64,000 nucleotides of DNA from Burkholderiaceae bacterium. Lineage in GTDB: Bacteria > Pseudomonadota > Gammaproteobacteria > Burkholderiales > Burkholderiaceae_C. Under the pieces are notes generated by a model. The model worked only from the letters and a program-made list of their open reading frames with translations, searched no databases and was not told where the DNA came from. A program made the translations under genes and the position numbers. The stretch spans positions 1-64,000 of the forward strand of contig JAGOPK010000021.1 of the NCBI GenBank assembly GCA_017992055.1. Reading direction: 5' to 3'. Below are positions 44,765 through 55,368 of the stretch, piece by piece (positions within the stretch are counted from its first letter, which is position 1; each line of letters begins with the position of its first letter).

Positions 44765-46510
44765 ATGAAAGCCTCCCAGTTCTTCATCGCCACCCTGAAG
44801 GAAGCCCCCGCCGACGCCGAAGTGGTCAGCCACCAGCTGATGATGCGCGCCGGCATGATCAAGCGCCTGGGCGCCGGCATCTACAACTACATGCCGATGG
44901 GCCTGCGTGTGATCCGCAAGGTCGAGGCCATCATCCGCGACGAGATGGTGCGCGCCGGTGCGGTGGAACTGCTGATGCCGGTGGTGCAGCCGGCCGAGCT
45001 GTGGCAGGAGACCGGCCGCTTCGACAAGATGGGCCCCGAGCTGATGCGCGTGAAGGACCGGCACGAGCGCGACTTCATCATCCAGCCGACCAGCGAAGAG
45101 GTGGTCACCGACATCGCCCGGCAGGAGCTGCGCAGCTACAAGCAGCTGCCGAAGAACTTCTTCCACATCCAGACCAAGTTCCGCGACGAGCGCCGGCCGC
45201 GCTTCGGCATCATGCGCGGCCGCGAGTTCACGATGAAGGACGCCTATTCCTTCGACCGTGATGCGGCCGCTGCAGCCAAGAGCTATGACGTGATGTTCGC
45301 GGCCTACAAGCGCATCTTCGATCGCTTCGGCCTGCGCTACCGCGCGGTGGCGGCCGACACCGGCGCCATCGGCGGCGACCTGAGCCACGAGTTCCAGGTC
45401 ATCGCCAAGACCGGCGAAGACGCCATCATCTACTGCCCGACCAGCGACTATGCCGCCAACATCGAGCTGGCCGAGGCCGTGGCCCCAGCCACGCCGCGTG
45501 GTGCCGCGGGCCAGGCGCTGGTGAAGACGCCGACGCCGGGCAAGAGCACCTGTGCCGACGTGGCCGCCTTCCTGTCGCTGGACCTGAAGCGCACCGTCAA
45601 GAGCCTGGTGCTGGCCACCGACGAAACCAACGAGGCCGGCGAGATCGTCAAGTCCACGGTCTGGCTGCTGCTGCTGCGCGGCGACCACGACATGAACGAG
45701 GTCAAGGTCGGCAAGGTCGAGGGCCTGAAGGGCGGCTTCCGCTTTGCCAGCCTGGCCGAGATCGACGAGCACTTCGGCTCCAAGCCCGGCTACCTGGGGC
45801 CGGTGGGCCTGAAGAAGCCGGTCAAGATCATCGCCGACCGCAGCGCGGCCGTGCTCAGCGACTGGGTCTGCGGCGCCAACGAGCCCGACTTCCACTACAC
45901 CGGCGTCAACTGGGGCCGTGACCTGCCCGAGCCCGACCTGGTGGCTGACATCCGCAACGTCGTCGAAGGCGATCCCTCGCCCGACGGCCAGGGCGTGCTG
46001 GCCATCGAGCGTGGCATCGAGGTCGGCCATGTGTTCTATCTCGGCACCAAGTACAGCAAGGCCATGAACGCCACCTTCCTGGACGAGACCGGCAAGCCGG
46101 CGCTGTTCGAGATGGGCTGCTACGGCATCGGCGTCACGCGCATCCTAGGCGCGGCCATCGAGCAGAACCACGACGAGCGTGGCATCGTCTGGCCGGCGTC
46201 CATCGCGCCGTTCCAGGCCGTGATCTGCCCGATCGGCATGGACCGCTCGGCCGAGGTCAAGGCCGCGGCCGAAGCCCTGTATGCCGAGCTGCAGGCGGCC
46301 GGCATCGACGTGCTGCTGGACGACCGCGGCGAGCGTCCCGGCGCGATGTTCGCCGACTGGGAGCTGATCGGCGTGCCGCAGCGCGTGGTCATCAGCGACC
46401 GCGGCCTGAAGGCCGGCACGGTGGAGTTGCAGGGCCGCAGCGAGACCGCGGCCACGGCCATGCCGCTGGACCAGGCCGCGGCCCAGCTGAAGGCCCGACT
46501 GCAGGCTTGA
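44765..46510 (+). CDS. proS: Prolyl-tRNA synthetase
   Basis: 581 residues, bacterial type with the YbaK-like editing insertion. [70 protein letters not shown] (class II motif 2) and the C-terminal anticodon-binding domain are clear. It charges tRNA-Pro and clears misacylated Ala. ATG at 44765 gives the standard [16 protein letters not shown]-terminus. The last codons overlap the TTG start of the following membrane protein gene. The 135 bases separating it from rppH hold the AT-richest run of this region, probably both promoters. Confidence 0.96.
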   Translation: MKASQFFIATLKEAPADAEVVSHQLMMRAGMIKRLGAGIYNYMPMGLRVIRKVEAIIRDEMVRAGAVELLMPVVQPAELWQETGRFDKMGPELMRVKDRHERDFIIQPTSEEVVTDIARQELRSYKQLPKNFFHIQTKFRDERRPRFGIMRGREFTMKDAYSFDRDAAAAAKSYDVMFAAYKRIFDRFGLRYRAVAADTGAIGGDLSHEFQVIAKTGEDAIIYCPTSDYAANIELAEAVAPATPRGAAGQALVKTPTPGKSTCADVAAFLSLDLKRTVKSLVLATDETNEAGEIVKSTVWLLLLRGDHDMNEVKVGKVEGLKGGFRFASLAEIDEHFGSKPGYLGPVGLKKPVKIIADRSAAVLSDWVCGANEPDFHYTGVNWGRDLPEPDLVADIRNVVEGDPSPDGQGVLAIERGIEVGHVFYLGTKYSKAMNATFLDETGKPALFEMGCYGIGVTRILGAAIEQNHDERGIVWPASIAPFQAVICPIGMDRSAEVKAAAEALYAELQAAGIDVLLDDRGERPGAMFADWELIGVPQRVVISDRGLKAGTVELQGRSETAATAMPLDQAAAQLKARLQA

Positions 46511-47607
46511 GCGCTTCTGCACCGCCGACGCTGCGGGCCGCGTCGCCCCGCCATCCCCAGCTGGATGCGCTGCGGGCCCTGGCCTTGCTGCCGGTGGTGG
46601 TGGTCAATTTTTCCGGCTATGCCACGCTGCCGCTGAACGGCCCGCTGGCCGCGCCAGCGCCCAGCGACGGCGCCCTGGCCTGGGTCGTCACCGTGCTGCT
46701 GCTGGCCCTGGTGCAGGGCAAGGGCCTGGCGCTGCTGATGTTCCTGTTCGGCTACAGCCTGGTGCTGGGCGGCGCGCTGCGCCAGCGCCTGCAGCGGCTG
46801 CGCAACCTGGGCCTGGCCCATGGCCTGCTGCTGTACTGCGGCGATGTGGCCGCGTCCTACGCGATGGCCGGACTGTGGGTCAGGCGCTGGCTGGCGCTGC
46901 CGGCACGGCGGCTGTGGCGGCGTGCCTGGCGGCTGCTGCTGGCCGGCGCACTGCTGCAGCTGGCGGTGGATGCGGCGCTGTCGGCGGCCGGCGAGCGCGG
47001 GCCGTCGGACATCGACACGGCACTGGCCGACCTGCCCCACATCGGCGCCTGGAGCCTGGCCAATGCCGGCTGGTATCTGGTCACGCTGCTGACCGTGCTG
47101 CTGGTCTATGCCCCGTGGCTGCTGGGCGTGGTGGCCCTGGGCGCGGCGGCGGCCCGCCAGCGCTGGCTGAGCCACCGCCGCTGGCGGGCGCAATGGCGCA
47201 GCCGCGCACGCTGGGCCGGGCCCATGCTGGCGCTGCAGCTGGCCTGGGCCGCGGCCATGGCCGGGCAGCTGGTGGGCGAGGGGCATCCGCAGTCGATGGC
47301 GCACACGGTGCAGGCCCTGCTGGGCCTGCTGGCCTGGTGGGCCTGGCTGCCCTGGCTGCTGCTGCGCCGCCGCTGGCCGGCCTGGCTGGTGCGGGCCGGC
47401 CGGCAGACGCTGAGCCTGTACCTGCTGTGCTCGGCGGTCACGGTGCTGGGCTGGTGCGCCTGGGGCCTGGGCTGGCGGCCCGGCGTGCTGCCGGCCACGC
47501 TGGGCGGCCTGGGCTTGTGGGCGGCGCTGATGGCCCTGGCCGCCTGGGCCGGCGCCCGCGGCCTGCGCCTGCCGGCCGAGGCCTGGATGGCGCGGGGCCG
47601 CGCATGA
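46507..47607 (+). CDS. DUF418-like multi-pass membrane protein, TTG start
   Basis: 366 residues with about nine to ten membrane helices and many Leu/Ala/Trp. The N-terminus [23 protein letters not shown] resembles DUF418 proteins and the DUF1624/acyltransferase-like class (LDALRG motif). The TTG at 46507 overlaps the proS stop (TTGA), keeping the conserved start; the next ATG would cut into the first helix. It overlaps the lytic transglycosylase gene after it. Its function is unknown; possible acyl or envelope modification is a guess. Confidence 0.72.
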   Translation: MSASAPPTLRAASPRHPQLDALRALALLPVVVVNFSGYATLPLNGPLAAPAPSDGALAWVVTVLLLALVQGKGLALLMFLFGYSLVLGGALRQRLQRLRNLGLAHGLLLYCGDVAASYAMAGLWVRRWLALPARRLWRRAWRLLLAGALLQLAVDAALSAAGERGPSDIDTALADLPHIGAWSLANAGWYLVTLLTVLLVYAPWLLGVVALGAAAARQRWLSHRRWRAQWRSRARWAGPMLALQLAWAAAMAGQLVGEGHPQSMAHTVQALLGLLAWWAWLPWLLLRRRWPAWLVRAGRQTLSLYLLCSAVTVLGWCAWGLGWRPGVLPATLGGLGLWAALMALAAWAGARGLRLPAEAWMARGRA

Positions 47608-48197
47608 GGCGCCGCCGCCTGCTGCTGGCCGCCGCCGCAGCGTTGGCCCTGCCGGCGCGCGCCGGCCGCCAGGCCGAGGAGCCGCTGGCCGATGCGGTGC
47701 GCACCGCGCTGTCGGCCGCGGTGGCCGCCGCCGCGCCGCCGCGGCCCAGCTTTGCCAGCACCGAGGAACGACTGGCCTTTCTGCGCTGGCAGGGCGCGAT
47801 GAGCGAGCGGCTCAAGCGCTACAAGAGCGAAGGCCACACCCGCGTGGAGTTCCTCGATACGCTGTGGTACGAGGCCACCCGAGCCGGCCTGGAGCCGGCC
47901 CTGGTGCTGGGCCTGATCCAGGTGGAAAGCGGCTTTCGCAAATACGCCATCAGCTCGGCCGGCGCACGCGGCTACATGCAGGTGATGCCGTTCTGGGCGC
48001 GGCTGATCGGCGATGGCGATGCCTCGCGCCTGTTCCATCTGCAGACCAATCTGCGCTTCGGCTGCGTGATCCTGCGCCACTACCTGGACACCGAGCGCGG
48101 CGACCTGTTCCTGGCCCTGGGCCGCTACAACGGCAGCCGCGGCAAGCCGGAATATCCGAATGCCGTGCTGGCCAACCGGCGGCGCTGGACGCCGTGA
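47604..48197 (+). CDS. Lytic transglycosylase (SLT domain)
   Basis: 197 residues. The signal sequence ends ALPARAG (about residue 21). The SLT lysozyme-like domain has LVLGLIQVESGFRKYAISSAGARGYMQVMPFW, with the catalytic Glu in QVESGF, and ALGRYNGSRGKPEYPNAVL near the end. It cleaves the peptidoglycan glycan strand in the periplasm. Such a gene commonly follows proS in Burkholderiales. It overlaps the membrane protein gene before it (ATGA). It meets ubiX tail to tail 22 bases on. Confidence 0.9.
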   Translation: MRRRRLLLAAAAALALPARAGRQAEEPLADAVRTALSAAVAAAAPPRPSFASTEERLAFLRWQGAMSERLKRYKSEGHTRVEFLDTLWYEATRAGLEPALVLGLIQVESGFRKYAISSAGARGYMQVMPFWARLIGDGDASRLFHLQTNLRFGCVILRHYLDTERGDLFLALGRYNGSRGKPEYPNAVLANRRRWTP

Positions 48198-48219
48198 ACG
48201 GCCGTGCGCGGCGGCGGCC

Positions 48220-48792
48220 TCAGCCGCGCAGGCCGGTCCATTCGCGTGGCGCGGCCGCGGCCACGCCGGCCAGCGCCAGCACGCGCTCGACCGTGTCGTC
48301 CACCAGCTCGTCGATGCTGGCCGGCTTGTTGTAGAAGGCCGGCAGCGGCGGGAAGACGATGCCGCCCATCTCGGTGACGGCGGTCATGTTGCGCAGATGG
48401 GCCAGGTTGAACGGCGTCTCGCGCACCAGCAGGATCAGGCGGCGGCGCTCCTTCAGCGTGACATCGGCGGCACGCGTCAGCAGGTTGTCGCCAAAGCCAT
48501 GGGCGATGGCGGCCAGGGTCTTCATCGAGCAGGGCGCCACCACCATGGCCGCGGTGTCGAAGCTGCCCGAGGCGATGCAGGCGCCGACATCGGCTGGCGC
48601 ATGGTGGTGCCGGGCCAGGGCGGCCAGTGCCGCGCGGTCCAGGCCCAGTTCGTGGTGGGCGCTGAGCACGCCGGCCGGCGTGGCCACCAGGTGCGTCTCG
48701 ATGCCCAGCGCGCCCGCGCGCTGCAGCAGGCGCACGCCATAGACCGCACCGCTGGCGCCGGTCAGGCCGACGACCAGCCGGGGGGCGGACAT
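48220..48792 (-). CDS. ubiX: UbiX flavin prenyltransferase
   Basis: 190 residues. VGLTGASGAVYGVRLLQR is the FMN-binding start; PCSMKTLAAIAHGFGDNLLTRAADVTLKERRRLILLVRETPFNLAHL is the prenyl-phosphate and active-site region, all standard. It makes the prenylated FMN cofactor used by UbiD-type decarboxylases in ubiquinone synthesis. It is 4 bases after grxD in the hemA-prfA-prmC-...-grxD-ubiX block. Confidence 0.95.
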   Translation of the reverse strand: MSAPRLVVGLTGASGAVYGVRLLQRAGALGIETHLVATPAGVLSAHHELGLDRAALAALARHHHAPADVGACIASGSFDTAAMVVAPCSMKTLAAIAHGFGDNLLTRAADVTLKERRRLILLVRETPFNLAHLRNMTAVTEMGGIVFPPLPAFYNKPASIDELVDDTVERVLALAGVAAAAPREWTGLRG

Positions 48793-48796
48793 GGGC

Positions 48797-49108
48797 TCAG
48801 GCGGCCAGCAGCTGCTGCAGCTCGCCCGACTGGTACATCTCCATCAGGATGTCCGAGCCACCGACGAACTCGCCGTTGACATAGAGCTGGGGGATGGTCG
48901 GCCAGTTGGCATAGTCCTTGATGCCCTGGCGCACGGCGTCGTCCTCGAGCACGTTGACCGTGACCAGGTCGCCCACGCCGCAGGCCTTCAGCACCTGCAC
49001 CGCGCGGCCGGAGAAGCCGCACATCGGAAACTGGGCCGTGCCCTTCATGAACAACACCACGCGGTTGTTCTTCACCAGGCCATCGATACGCTGTTGCACG
49101 TCACTCAT
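48797..49108 (-). CDS. grxD: Monothiol glutaredoxin Grx4
   Basis: 103 residues with the CGFS active site in FMKGTAQFPMCGFSGRAV, plus WPTIPQLYVNGEFVGGSDILMEM, the glutathione-binding part. It carries and delivers [2Fe-2S] clusters with BolA-type partners in the cytoplasm. It is separated from the prmC block by an extra exported-protein gene. A TATAAA (minus strand, about 49166-49171) lies upstream, but no matching -35 is visible. Confidence 0.95.
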   Translation of the reverse strand: MSDVQQRIDGLVKNNRVVLFMKGTAQFPMCGFSGRAVQVLKACGVGDLVTVNVLEDDAVRQGIKDYANWPTIPQLYVNGEFVGGSDILMEMYQSGELQQLLAA

Positions 49109-49216
49109 GATCGGAAAGGCGGCGGTGGACCCGCACGCCTGGGCAGGAAGCTGGAACAGCCGGCTTTATACGGCAAAGCGCCCGCCCGGCGCCGTTGCAG
49201 GGCGATGCGCGGCGGA

Positions 49217-49762
49217 TCAGAACGACAGGTTCATGCCCAGGCGCAAGGTCGGCTGCAGTCGCAGCGCCGGCCAGTTGGCATCGCTGCCCAGCGACTGGCG
49301 GCCCAGCTGCGGATTGCCGAAGGACAGGCCGGTCAGGCCCAGGTCGGCGGAGAAGCCCCATTCGGGCCCGACCGGGCCGCGCCCGGCGCCATAGGAATAG
49401 CCGACGCCGGCATAGCCGACCCCGGCAAAGGCCAGGCCGCTGCTGTCGGTGCTGGCGCCCAGGCCCAGGTTCTGGCGCACGCTGAGCAGCACGCCGCCAC
49501 TCAGGCGCAGGCCGCCGGTGTCGCCCAGGCGCAGCCAGCCCGACTGGTAGTCGCCCATCAGGCGCAGCGACTGCGTGCTCTGTGTCTTCATGGCCATCAG
49601 GCCGGTGGTGCGCAGGGGCAGGGCGCTGACGCCGTCCTGCTCGAAGCGCGCCTGCCAGCGCGGCCCGCCCAGCGCATCGGCGGCGGCGGTTAGGCCATGG
49701 TTCTGCGCGGCCAGCGGCCCCATGCTCAGCAGGGCGGCGGCGAACACGGCGATCTGGCGCAT
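49217..49762 (-). CDS. Uncharacterised exported, outer-membrane-like protein
   Basis: 181 residues, family not recognised. The signal peptide ends GPLAAQ (about 20). The rest is rich in alternating aromatic/Gly patterns typical of small beta-barrels: LRLMGDYQSGWLRLGDTGGLRLSGGVLL, VGYAGVGYSYGAG, and a C-terminus LRLGMNLSF ending in Phe, as outer-membrane proteins do. There are no cysteines. AGGAG precedes the ATG. It interrupts the usual prmC-grxD adjacency. Confidence 0.72.
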   Translation of the reverse strand: MRQIAVFAAALLSMGPLAAQNHGLTAAADALGGPRWQARFEQDGVSALPLRTTGLMAMKTQSTQSLRLMGDYQSGWLRLGDTGGLRLSGGVLLSVRQNLGLGASTDSSGLAFAGVGYAGVGYSYGAGRGPVGPEWGFSADLGLTGLSFGNPQLGRQSLGSDANWPALRLQPTLRLGMNLSF

Positions 49763-49895
49763 GCTGGTCTCCTGACGAGGATTCTGAGGGCGGGCCGGTA
49801 GGCAGTTGCAAACCATCCTACGCCTGAGCGGACGGGCGTGCAGCCGGAACAGGGCTGCAAGCGTGCCGGTTTTCCGGCGCTGTTGCGCCAGGGTC

Positions 49896-50729
49896 TCAGG
49901 CCGGCCGGCGGGCGCCGGTGCAGCGCGGCTGGCCGCCCAGGTCGCGTCGCGTGGCCACGAGCTCGAAGCCGGCCTGGCGCAGCAGGCCGGCCACCGCATC
50001 GGCCTGGTCCCAGCCATGCTCCAGCAGCAGCCAGCCGCCGGGACGCAGCCGCGCCGGCGCGCCGGCGACGATGGCGCGCAGCGCGTCCAGGCCGTCGCCG
50101 CCGGGGCTCAGGGCCAGCAGGGGCTCGTGGCGCAGCGCCGGCAGGTGGACATCGTCGCCGGCGATGTAGGGCGGGTTGCTGAGCACCAAATCGAACACGG
50201 TGTCGGCTGGCAGGGCCTGCCACCAGCTGCCTGGGTGGAAGGCCACGGCCAGCCCCAGGCGTTGGGCATTGGCGCGGGCCACGGCCAGCGCGGCCGGGCT
50301 CAGGTCGGTGGCGCTGACGCAGGCTGCCGGCTGGCGGTGGGCCACGGCCAGCGCGATGGCGCCGCTGCCGGTGCCCAGGTCCAGCACCTGCGGATGCGGG
50401 CCCAGCGCCGGCAGCAGCTCCAGCGCCCAGTCGACCAGGGTCTCGGTGTCGGGGCGGGGCACCAGCACGTCGGGCGTGAGCTGCAGCAGCAGGCCGTGGA
50501 ATTCACGCTGGCCCAGCAGATAGGCCACCGGCATGCCGTCGGCGCGCTGGCGGCAGTCGGCCAGGTAGGCGGCGGTGGTGACCGGGTCCAGCGCATCGCC
50601 GTCGTGGGCGATCAGCCAGCTGCGCGGGCGCTGCAGCCGGTGGCCGAGCAGGGCCTGGGCATCGACGCGGTCCAGGCCCAGCGCGGCGGCGCAGGCCAGC
50701 GCCTGGGCCACGCTGAGCGGCGCCGTCAT
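49896..50729 (-). CDS. prmC: Release factor glutamine methyltransferase PrmC
   Basis: 277 residues. A SAM-dependent methyltransferase: [52 protein letters not shown] (SAM loop) and SNPPYI (the NPPY catalytic motif). It methylates the Gln of the GGQ motif in release factors, raising termination efficiency. ATGA overlap with prfA, its main substrate's gene, supports the assignment. Confidence 0.95.
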   Translation of the reverse strand: MTAPLSVAQALACAAALGLDRVDAQALLGHRLQRPRSWLIAHDGDALDPVTTAAYLADCRQRADGMPVAYLLGQREFHGLLLQLTPDVLVPRPDTETLVDWALELLPALGPHPQVLDLGTGSGAIALAVAHRQPAACVSATDLSPAALAVARANAQRLGLAVAFHPGSWWQALPADTVFDLVLSNPPYIAGDDVHLPALRHEPLLALSPGGDGLDALRAIVAGAPARLRPGGWLLLEHGWDQADAVAGLLRQAGFELVATRRDLGGQPRCTGARRPA

Positions 50730-51808
50730 GTGCCCGCCTCCAGCGCCGCCAGCTGGTCCTGGGCCTGGGCCGTCTGCAGCGCCGCCACCACGTCGCCCAG
50801 CTCGCCGTCCATCACCGCGCCCAGCTTGTACAGCGTGAGGTTGATGCGGTGGTCGGTGAGCCGGCCCTGCGGGAAGTTGTAGGTGCGGATGCGGTCCGAG
50901 CGGTCGCCGCTGCCGACCAGGCTCTTGCGCGTGGCGGCTTCCCGGGCCTCGCGCTCGGCGCGCTCGCGGTCGCGCAGCCGCGCCTGCAGCACGGCCAGGG
51001 CCTTGGCCTTGTTGCGGTGCTGGCTGCGGTCGTCCTGGCACTCGGCCACCAGGCCGGTGGGCAGGTGGGTGATGCGGATGGCCGAGTCGGTCTTGTTGAC
51101 GTGCTGGCCACCGGCGCCGCTGGCGCGGAAGGTGTCGATGCGCAGCTCGGCCGGGTTCAGCGTCAGCTCGGCGGCCTCGTCGGGCTCGGGCATCACGGCC
51201 ACGGTGCAGGCGCTGGTGTGGATGCGGCCCTGGCTCTCGGTGGCCGGCACCCGCTGCACGCGGTGGCCGCCGCTCTCGAACTTGAGCTGGCCGTAGACAT
51301 CGTCGCCTTCGATGCGCAGCACCAGCTCCTTGTAGCCGCCCAGGTCGGAGGCGCTTTCGCTCATCACCTCGATGCGCCAGCCCCGGCCTTCGGCAAAGCG
51401 GGTGTACATGCGCGCCAGGTCGGCGGCGAACAGCGCCGATTCTTCGCCGCCGGTTCCGGCGCGGATCTCCAGGAAGGCGTTGCGCGGGTCGTCGGGGTCC
51501 TTGGGCAGCAGCAGGGTCTTGAGCTCGCCGTCCAGGCGCGCCAGATCGGCCTCGGCGGCGGTGATCTCGTCACGGGCCATCTCGGCCATGTCGGCGTCGC
51601 CGAGCAGCTCGCGCGCGGTGGCCAGGTCGGTCTCGCGCTGCTGGTACCGGCGCCAGCGCTGCACCAGCTCGGCGACCTCGGCCTGCTCGCGCGCCACGCT
51701 GCGGTAGCGTGCGATGTCCTGGCCCAGGGCCGGGTCGGCCAGATGGGCATCCAGCTCGGCCAGGCGCATGGCCAGGCGCTCAAGCTGCTGGCGCAGCGCG
51801 GGGTTCAT
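50726..51808 (-). CDS. prfA: Peptide chain release factor 1
   Basis: 360 residues. The GGQ loop is [23 protein letters not shown]; the stop-codon-reading PxT-type region lies earlier in [13 protein letters not shown]. It ends translation at UAA and UAG. It overlaps hemA upstream and prmC downstream (ATGA at both), the conserved betaproteobacterial arrangement. Confidence 0.96.
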   Translation of the reverse strand: MNPALRQQLERLAMRLAELDAHLADPALGQDIARYRSVAREQAEVAELVQRWRRYQQRETDLATARELLGDADMAEMARDEITAAEADLARLDGELKTLLLPKDPDDPRNAFLEIRAGTGGEESALFAADLARMYTRFAEGRGWRIEVMSESASDLGGYKELVLRIEGDDVYGQLKFESGGHRVQRVPATESQGRIHTSACTVAVMPEPDEAAELTLNPAELRIDTFRASGAGGQHVNKTDSAIRITHLPTGLVAECQDDRSQHRNKAKALAVLQARLRDRERAEREAREAATRKSLVGSGDRSDRIRTYNFPQGRLTDHRINLTLYKLGAVMDGELGDVVAALQTAQAQDQLAALEAGT

Positions 51809-53127
51809 CCGCGGCCGTCGTCGGCCGCCGGATTGCGCGGGCTGTTGCGCAGGAACAGCCGCGACACCGTCTGCGCCAGCTGCTGGCGCTGCTCGCCGTC
51901 GCTGCCGTGCAGCTCGGCCATCGCGCCGTGCAGCAGCTTCTGCGTCAGGCCCTTGGACAGGGCTTCGAGCACGCTGTCGATGTCGCTGCCCTTGGCCAGC
52001 AGCTTGCGCGCGCGGGCGATCTCGGCGCTGCGCCAGTCGTCGGCCTGGGCCTGCAGGGCCTGGATCAGCGGCACGGTGGCGCGCTGCTCCAGCCAGTGGG
52101 CAAAGCTTTGCACGCCGGCGTCGATGATGGCCTCGGCCTGGGCCACCGCGGCCTGGCGCTTCTCGCCGGCCGACTGCACCAGGGCCGACAGATCGTCGAC
52201 GGTGTAGAGGTAGACATCGGACAGCGAGGCCACCTCGGGCTCGATGTCGCGCGGCACGGCCAGATCGACCATGAACATCGGCCGGTGGCGGCGCGCCTTC
52301 AGCGCGCTGCGCACCGCGCCCAGCCCGATGATGGGCAGGCTGCTGGCGGTGCAGGAGACGATGGCGTCGAACTCGTGCAGGCGCTGCGGCAGCTCGGCCA
52401 GGCGCAGGGCCTCGGCGCCGAAGCGGCCGGCCAGCTTCTCGCCCCGCTCCAGCGTGCGGTTGGCGATGGCCATGGCCTTGGGCTCGCGCGCGGCGAAATG
52501 CGTGGCCACCAGCTCGATCATCTCGCCGGCGCCGACGAACAGCACGCGGATGTCGCGCAGGTCTTCAAACAGCTGGGCCGCCAGGCGCACCGAGGCCGCG
52601 GCCATGCTGATGCTGTGGGCGCCGATCTCGGTGGAGCTGCGCACGTCCTTGGCCACCGAGAAGCTGCGCTGGAACAACTGGTGCAGCGTGGTGCCCAGCG
52701 TGCCGGCGGCATCGGCCTCGCGCACCGCCTGCTTGAGCTGGCCGAGGATCTGGGCCTCGCCCAGCACCATCGAGTCCAGGCCCGAGGCGACGCGGAAGGC
52801 ATGGCGCGCGGCCTCGCGCTGCTCGCGCACATAGGTGTGGTGGCGCAGCTGCTCGGCGCTGACCTGGCCATGGGCGGCCAGCCATTCGATGGCCGGCGCC
52901 ACCAGGGCGTGCACGCCGGCCTGGGTCTGCGCCTGGCCCGGCTCGGCGGCCACATACAGCTCTGTGCGGTTGCAGGTGGACAGCAGGGCCGCCTCGGGCG
53001 CGTTGCGGCCCACCCGTTCACGGAAGGCGCGCAGCGCCGGCGGCAATTGCTCGGGCGCGAACGCAAACCGGCCGCGCAGATCCAGCGGCGCGGTGTGGTG
53101 GTTCAAGCCGACGGCAAAAACGCTCAT
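51805..53127 (-). CDS. hemA: Glutamyl-tRNA reductase
   Basis: 440 residues. The catalytic Cys is in [12 protein letters not shown] (about 50). [16 protein letters not shown] and the NADPH-binding [15 protein letters not shown] follow, then the C-terminal dimerisation helices. It reduces glutamyl-tRNA to glutamate-1-semialdehyde, the first committed step of tetrapyrrole synthesis. First gene of hemA-prfA-prmC. The region upstream faces the small membrane protein gene divergently (90 bases), where its promoter should lie. Confidence 0.96.
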   Translation of the reverse strand: MSVFAVGLNHHTAPLDLRGRFAFAPEQLPPALRAFRERVGRNAPEAALLSTCNRTELYVAAEPGQAQTQAGVHALVAPAIEWLAAHGQVSAEQLRHHTYVREQREAARHAFRVASGLDSMVLGEAQILGQLKQAVREADAAGTLGTTLHQLFQRSFSVAKDVRSSTEIGAHSISMAAASVRLAAQLFEDLRDIRVLFVGAGEMIELVATHFAAREPKAMAIANRTLERGEKLAGRFGAEALRLAELPQRLHEFDAIVSCTASSLPIIGLGAVRSALKARRHRPMFMVDLAVPRDIEPEVASLSDVYLYTVDDLSALVQSAGEKRQAAVAQAEAIIDAGVQSFAHWLEQRATVPLIQALQAQADDWRSAEIARARKLLAKGSDIDSVLEALSKGLTQKLLHGAMAELHGSDGEQRQQLAQTVSRLFLRNSPRNPAADDGRG

Positions 53128-53217
53128 GGGGTGGGATTCTAGAATTCGCCGCCGCGGCCCGGCCGCTGCAGGGCCTGCGGCGGCCGATCACGCTTGACTT
53201 GCATCAACCGGAGCACC

Positions 53218-53493
53218 ATGGGACCGCTGGACGCCGTGTGGCATTTGCTGAATCTGTTCGCCCCGGCCGTCGGACTGGGGGTGATCGCCGCCACGCTGAC
53301 CAAGCTGCTGTGGCGCCGGCCGCTGGCCGGCGTGGCCTGGCGGCGGCTGGCCGGCTGGGCCAGCGCCGCCAGCGCTCTGGCCTTGCTGGCGGGGCTGGTG
53401 CTCAGTGGTCGGGACGGCAAGATGCTCACCTATGCGGCCATGGTGCTGGCCTGCGCCGGTGCGCTGTGGTGGGCCGGCCTGCGCGGACGCTGA
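53218..53493 (+). CDS. Small uncharacterised membrane protein
   Basis: 91 residues with three probable membrane helices (about 8-28, 41-60, 69-86). It begins MGPLDAVWHLLNLFAPAVGLGVIAATLTKLLW and has a GRDGKMLTY loop. GGAG precedes the ATG. Similar small proteins are found beside hemA in related genomes by my recollection, but no function is known. It is convergent with miaB and ends at a GC palindrome. Confidence 0.75.
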   Translation: MGPLDAVWHLLNLFAPAVGLGVIAATLTKLLWRRPLAGVAWRRLAGWASAASALALLAGLVLSGRDGKMLTYAAMVLACAGALWWAGLRGR

Positions 53494-53494
53494 A

Positions 53495-53514
53495 GAAGGC
53501 CGCGCGCGGCCTTC
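53495..53514. terminator. Candidate bidirectional terminator palindrome
   Basis: GAAGGCCGCG/CGCGGCCTTC is a perfect 20-base palindrome at the convergent ends of the small membrane protein gene and miaB; it overlaps the miaB stop codon. There is no strong T-run on either side, so efficiency is uncertain. Confidence 0.5.
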
Positions 53515-54865
53515 AGCCCAGCGCGGCCTCCTGCGTCAGCACGCTGGCGCGCAGCGAGTGCGGCAGGGCCTCGGTGATGGTCACGTCGATCATCCGGCCG
53601 ATCAGCCGGTCGCGCAGCGGGCCGCCGTCGAAGTTGACGATGCGGTTGCACTCGGTGCGGCCCATCAGCTCCTGCGGGTTCTTGCGGCTGGGGCCTTCGA
53701 CCAGCAGGGTCTGCACCGTGCCCACGCGCGACTCGCTGATGCGGCGCACGTTCTGCTCCAGCAGGGCCTGCAGCTGCTGCAGGCGCTTGAGCTTCTGCTC
53801 CTGCGGCGCATCGTCGGCCAGGTTGGCCGCCGGCGTGCCCGGGCGCGGGCTGAAGACGAAGCTGAAAGACGCGTCGTAGCCGATGTCCTCGATCAGCTTC
53901 AGCGAGCGCGCATGGTCGTCCTCGGTCTCGCCGGGGAAGCCGACGATGAAGTCGGTGGACAGGCTGATGTCGGGCCGCACCGCGCGCAGCTTGCGGATGA
54001 TGCTTTTGTATTCCAGCACCGTGTAGCCGCGCTTCATGGCCATCAGGATGCGGTCGGCGCCATGCTGCACCGGCAGGTGCAGGTGGTTGACCAGCTTGGG
54101 CAGGCGGCCGTAGGCGTCGATCAGGCGCTGGGTGAATTCGTTCGGATGGCTGGTGGTGTAGCGGATGCGCTCGATGCCGGGGATCTCGTGCACATACTCC
54201 AGCAGCAGCGCGAAGTCGGCGATCTCGCTGGTGTCGCCCATGCGGCCGCGGTAGGCGTTGACGTTCTGGCCCAGCAGGGTCACTTCCTTGACGCCCTGCT
54301 CGGCCAGGCCGGCCACCTCGACCAGCACGTCGTCGAAGGGCCGGTGCACCTCTTCGCCGCGGGTATAGGGCACGACGCAGTAGCTGCAGTACTTGCTGCA
54401 GCCTTCCATGATGGAGACGAAGGCCGAGGCGCCATCCACCTTGGCCGGCGGCAGGTGGTCGAACTTCTCGATCTCGGGGAAGCTGATGTCCACCTGCGGC
54501 CGCGCCGCATCGCGCCGGCGCTGCAGCAGCTCGGGCAGGCGGTGCAGGGTTTGCGGGCCGAACACCACGTCCACATAGGGCGCGCGCTCGATGATGGCCG
54601 CGCCCTCCTGGCTGGCCACGCAGCCGCCCACGCCGATCAGCACGCCCTTGGCCTTCAGGTGCTTGACGCGGCCCAGGTCGGAAAACACCTTCTCCTGCGC
54701 CTTCTCGCGCACCGAGCAGGTGTTGAACAGGATCAGGTCGGCCTGCTCGGGGTCGTTGGTGGTCTCGTAGCCTTCGGCCGCGTGCATCACGTCGACCATC
54801 TTGTCGGCGTCGTATTCGTTCATCTGGCAGCCGAAGCTGCGGATGTAGACCTTCTTGGTGCTCAT
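53513..54865 (-). CDS. miaB: tRNA-2-methylthio-N6-isopentenyladenosine synthase MiaB
   Basis: 450 residues. The N-terminal UPF0004 domain has its three cluster cysteines in [16 protein letters not shown] and GGCVAS. The radical-SAM motif [16 protein letters not shown] (Cys-x3-Cys-x2-Cys) is near 157. A C-terminal TRAM domain follows. It methylthiolates A37 of tRNAs that read UNN codons. It lies 13 bases after a small exported-protein gene, perhaps one transcript. Confidence 0.96.
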   Translation of the reverse strand: MSTKKVYIRSFGCQMNEYDADKMVDVMHAAEGYETTNDPEQADLILFNTCSVREKAQEKVFSDLGRVKHLKAKGVLIGVGGCVASQEGAAIIERAPYVDVVFGPQTLHRLPELLQRRRDAARPQVDISFPEIEKFDHLPPAKVDGASAFVSIMEGCSKYCSYCVVPYTRGEEVHRPFDDVLVEVAGLAEQGVKEVTLLGQNVNAYRGRMGDTSEIADFALLLEYVHEIPGIERIRYTTSHPNEFTQRLIDAYGRLPKLVNHLHLPVQHGADRILMAMKRGYTVLEYKSIIRKLRAVRPDISLSTDFIVGFPGETEDDHARSLKLIEDIGYDASFSFVFSPRPGTPAANLADDAPQEQKLKRLQQLQALLEQNVRRISESRVGTVQTLLVEGPSRKNPQELMGRTECNRIVNFDGGPLRDRLIGRMIDVTITEALPHSLRASVLTQEAALG

Positions 54866-54878
54866 GGGGCGCGGGATC

Positions 54879-55289
54879 TCAGGGCTTGGTCCAGGTCTGG
54901 CTCGGCGCATCGAAGCGCCAGGCGGCGGCCTCGGCCGGCGTGGCCGGCCAGGGCTTCTTGGCCAGCTCGTCGGGGCGCAGGATCCACAGATCCTTCAGCA
55001 GGCCGGTGCCGTTTTCGACGGTGTAGTGCACCACCAGCGTCTGGCCGACGAAGCGGCCCGACAGTTGCACCAGGTTCTGCTCGTCGCGGATGCGCGCACC
55101 GGGCGCCAGCCGCGCCGGCTGGCCGTTGACCAGGGCCTCGGGCGGCTGGGTGATCTGCAGCGTGCCGCGCAGCGCGGTGGCCGGAAAAGGGCGCGGCATC
55201 TGCGCCTGGGCGGCTTGCATCGGCAGCACGGCCAGCAGCATGGCAGCCAGTAACGTGGCAAGCAAGGGCCGCGGAGCACAGCGATTCAT
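54879..55289 (-). CDS. Uncharacterised exported protein upstream of miaB
   Basis: 136 residues, no family recognised. A signal peptide ends QAAQAQ (about 30). The mature part [45 protein letters not shown] is followed by [23 protein letters not shown], which looks like a small beta-sandwich ending in a basic helix. No cysteines. A start just after the terminator of the next transcription unit suggests it is first in a unit with miaB. Confidence 0.75.
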   Translation of the reverse strand: MNRCAPRPLLATLLAAMLLAVLPMQAAQAQMPRPFPATALRGTLQITQPPEALVNGQPARLAPGARIRDEQNLVQLSGRFVGQTLVVHYTVENGTGLLKDLWILRPDELAKKPWPATPAEAAAWRFDAPSQTWTKP

Positions 55290-55314
55290 GGTGTAGAGCC
55301 AGTGGCTGTGAAAT

Positions 55315-55342
55315 GAAAAAAGCCCGCCAGTGTAGCGGGCTT
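55315..55342 (-). terminator. Intrinsic terminator after the 395-residue exported protein
   Basis: On the minus strand AGCCCGC-TACACTG-GCGGGCT is followed by a run of six T. This is a textbook rho-independent terminator, about 27 bases after the stop of the gene at 55369-56556. Confidence 0.88.
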
Positions 55343-55368
55343 GGCCTGGACGGCGGCTGGGTCGGGGA

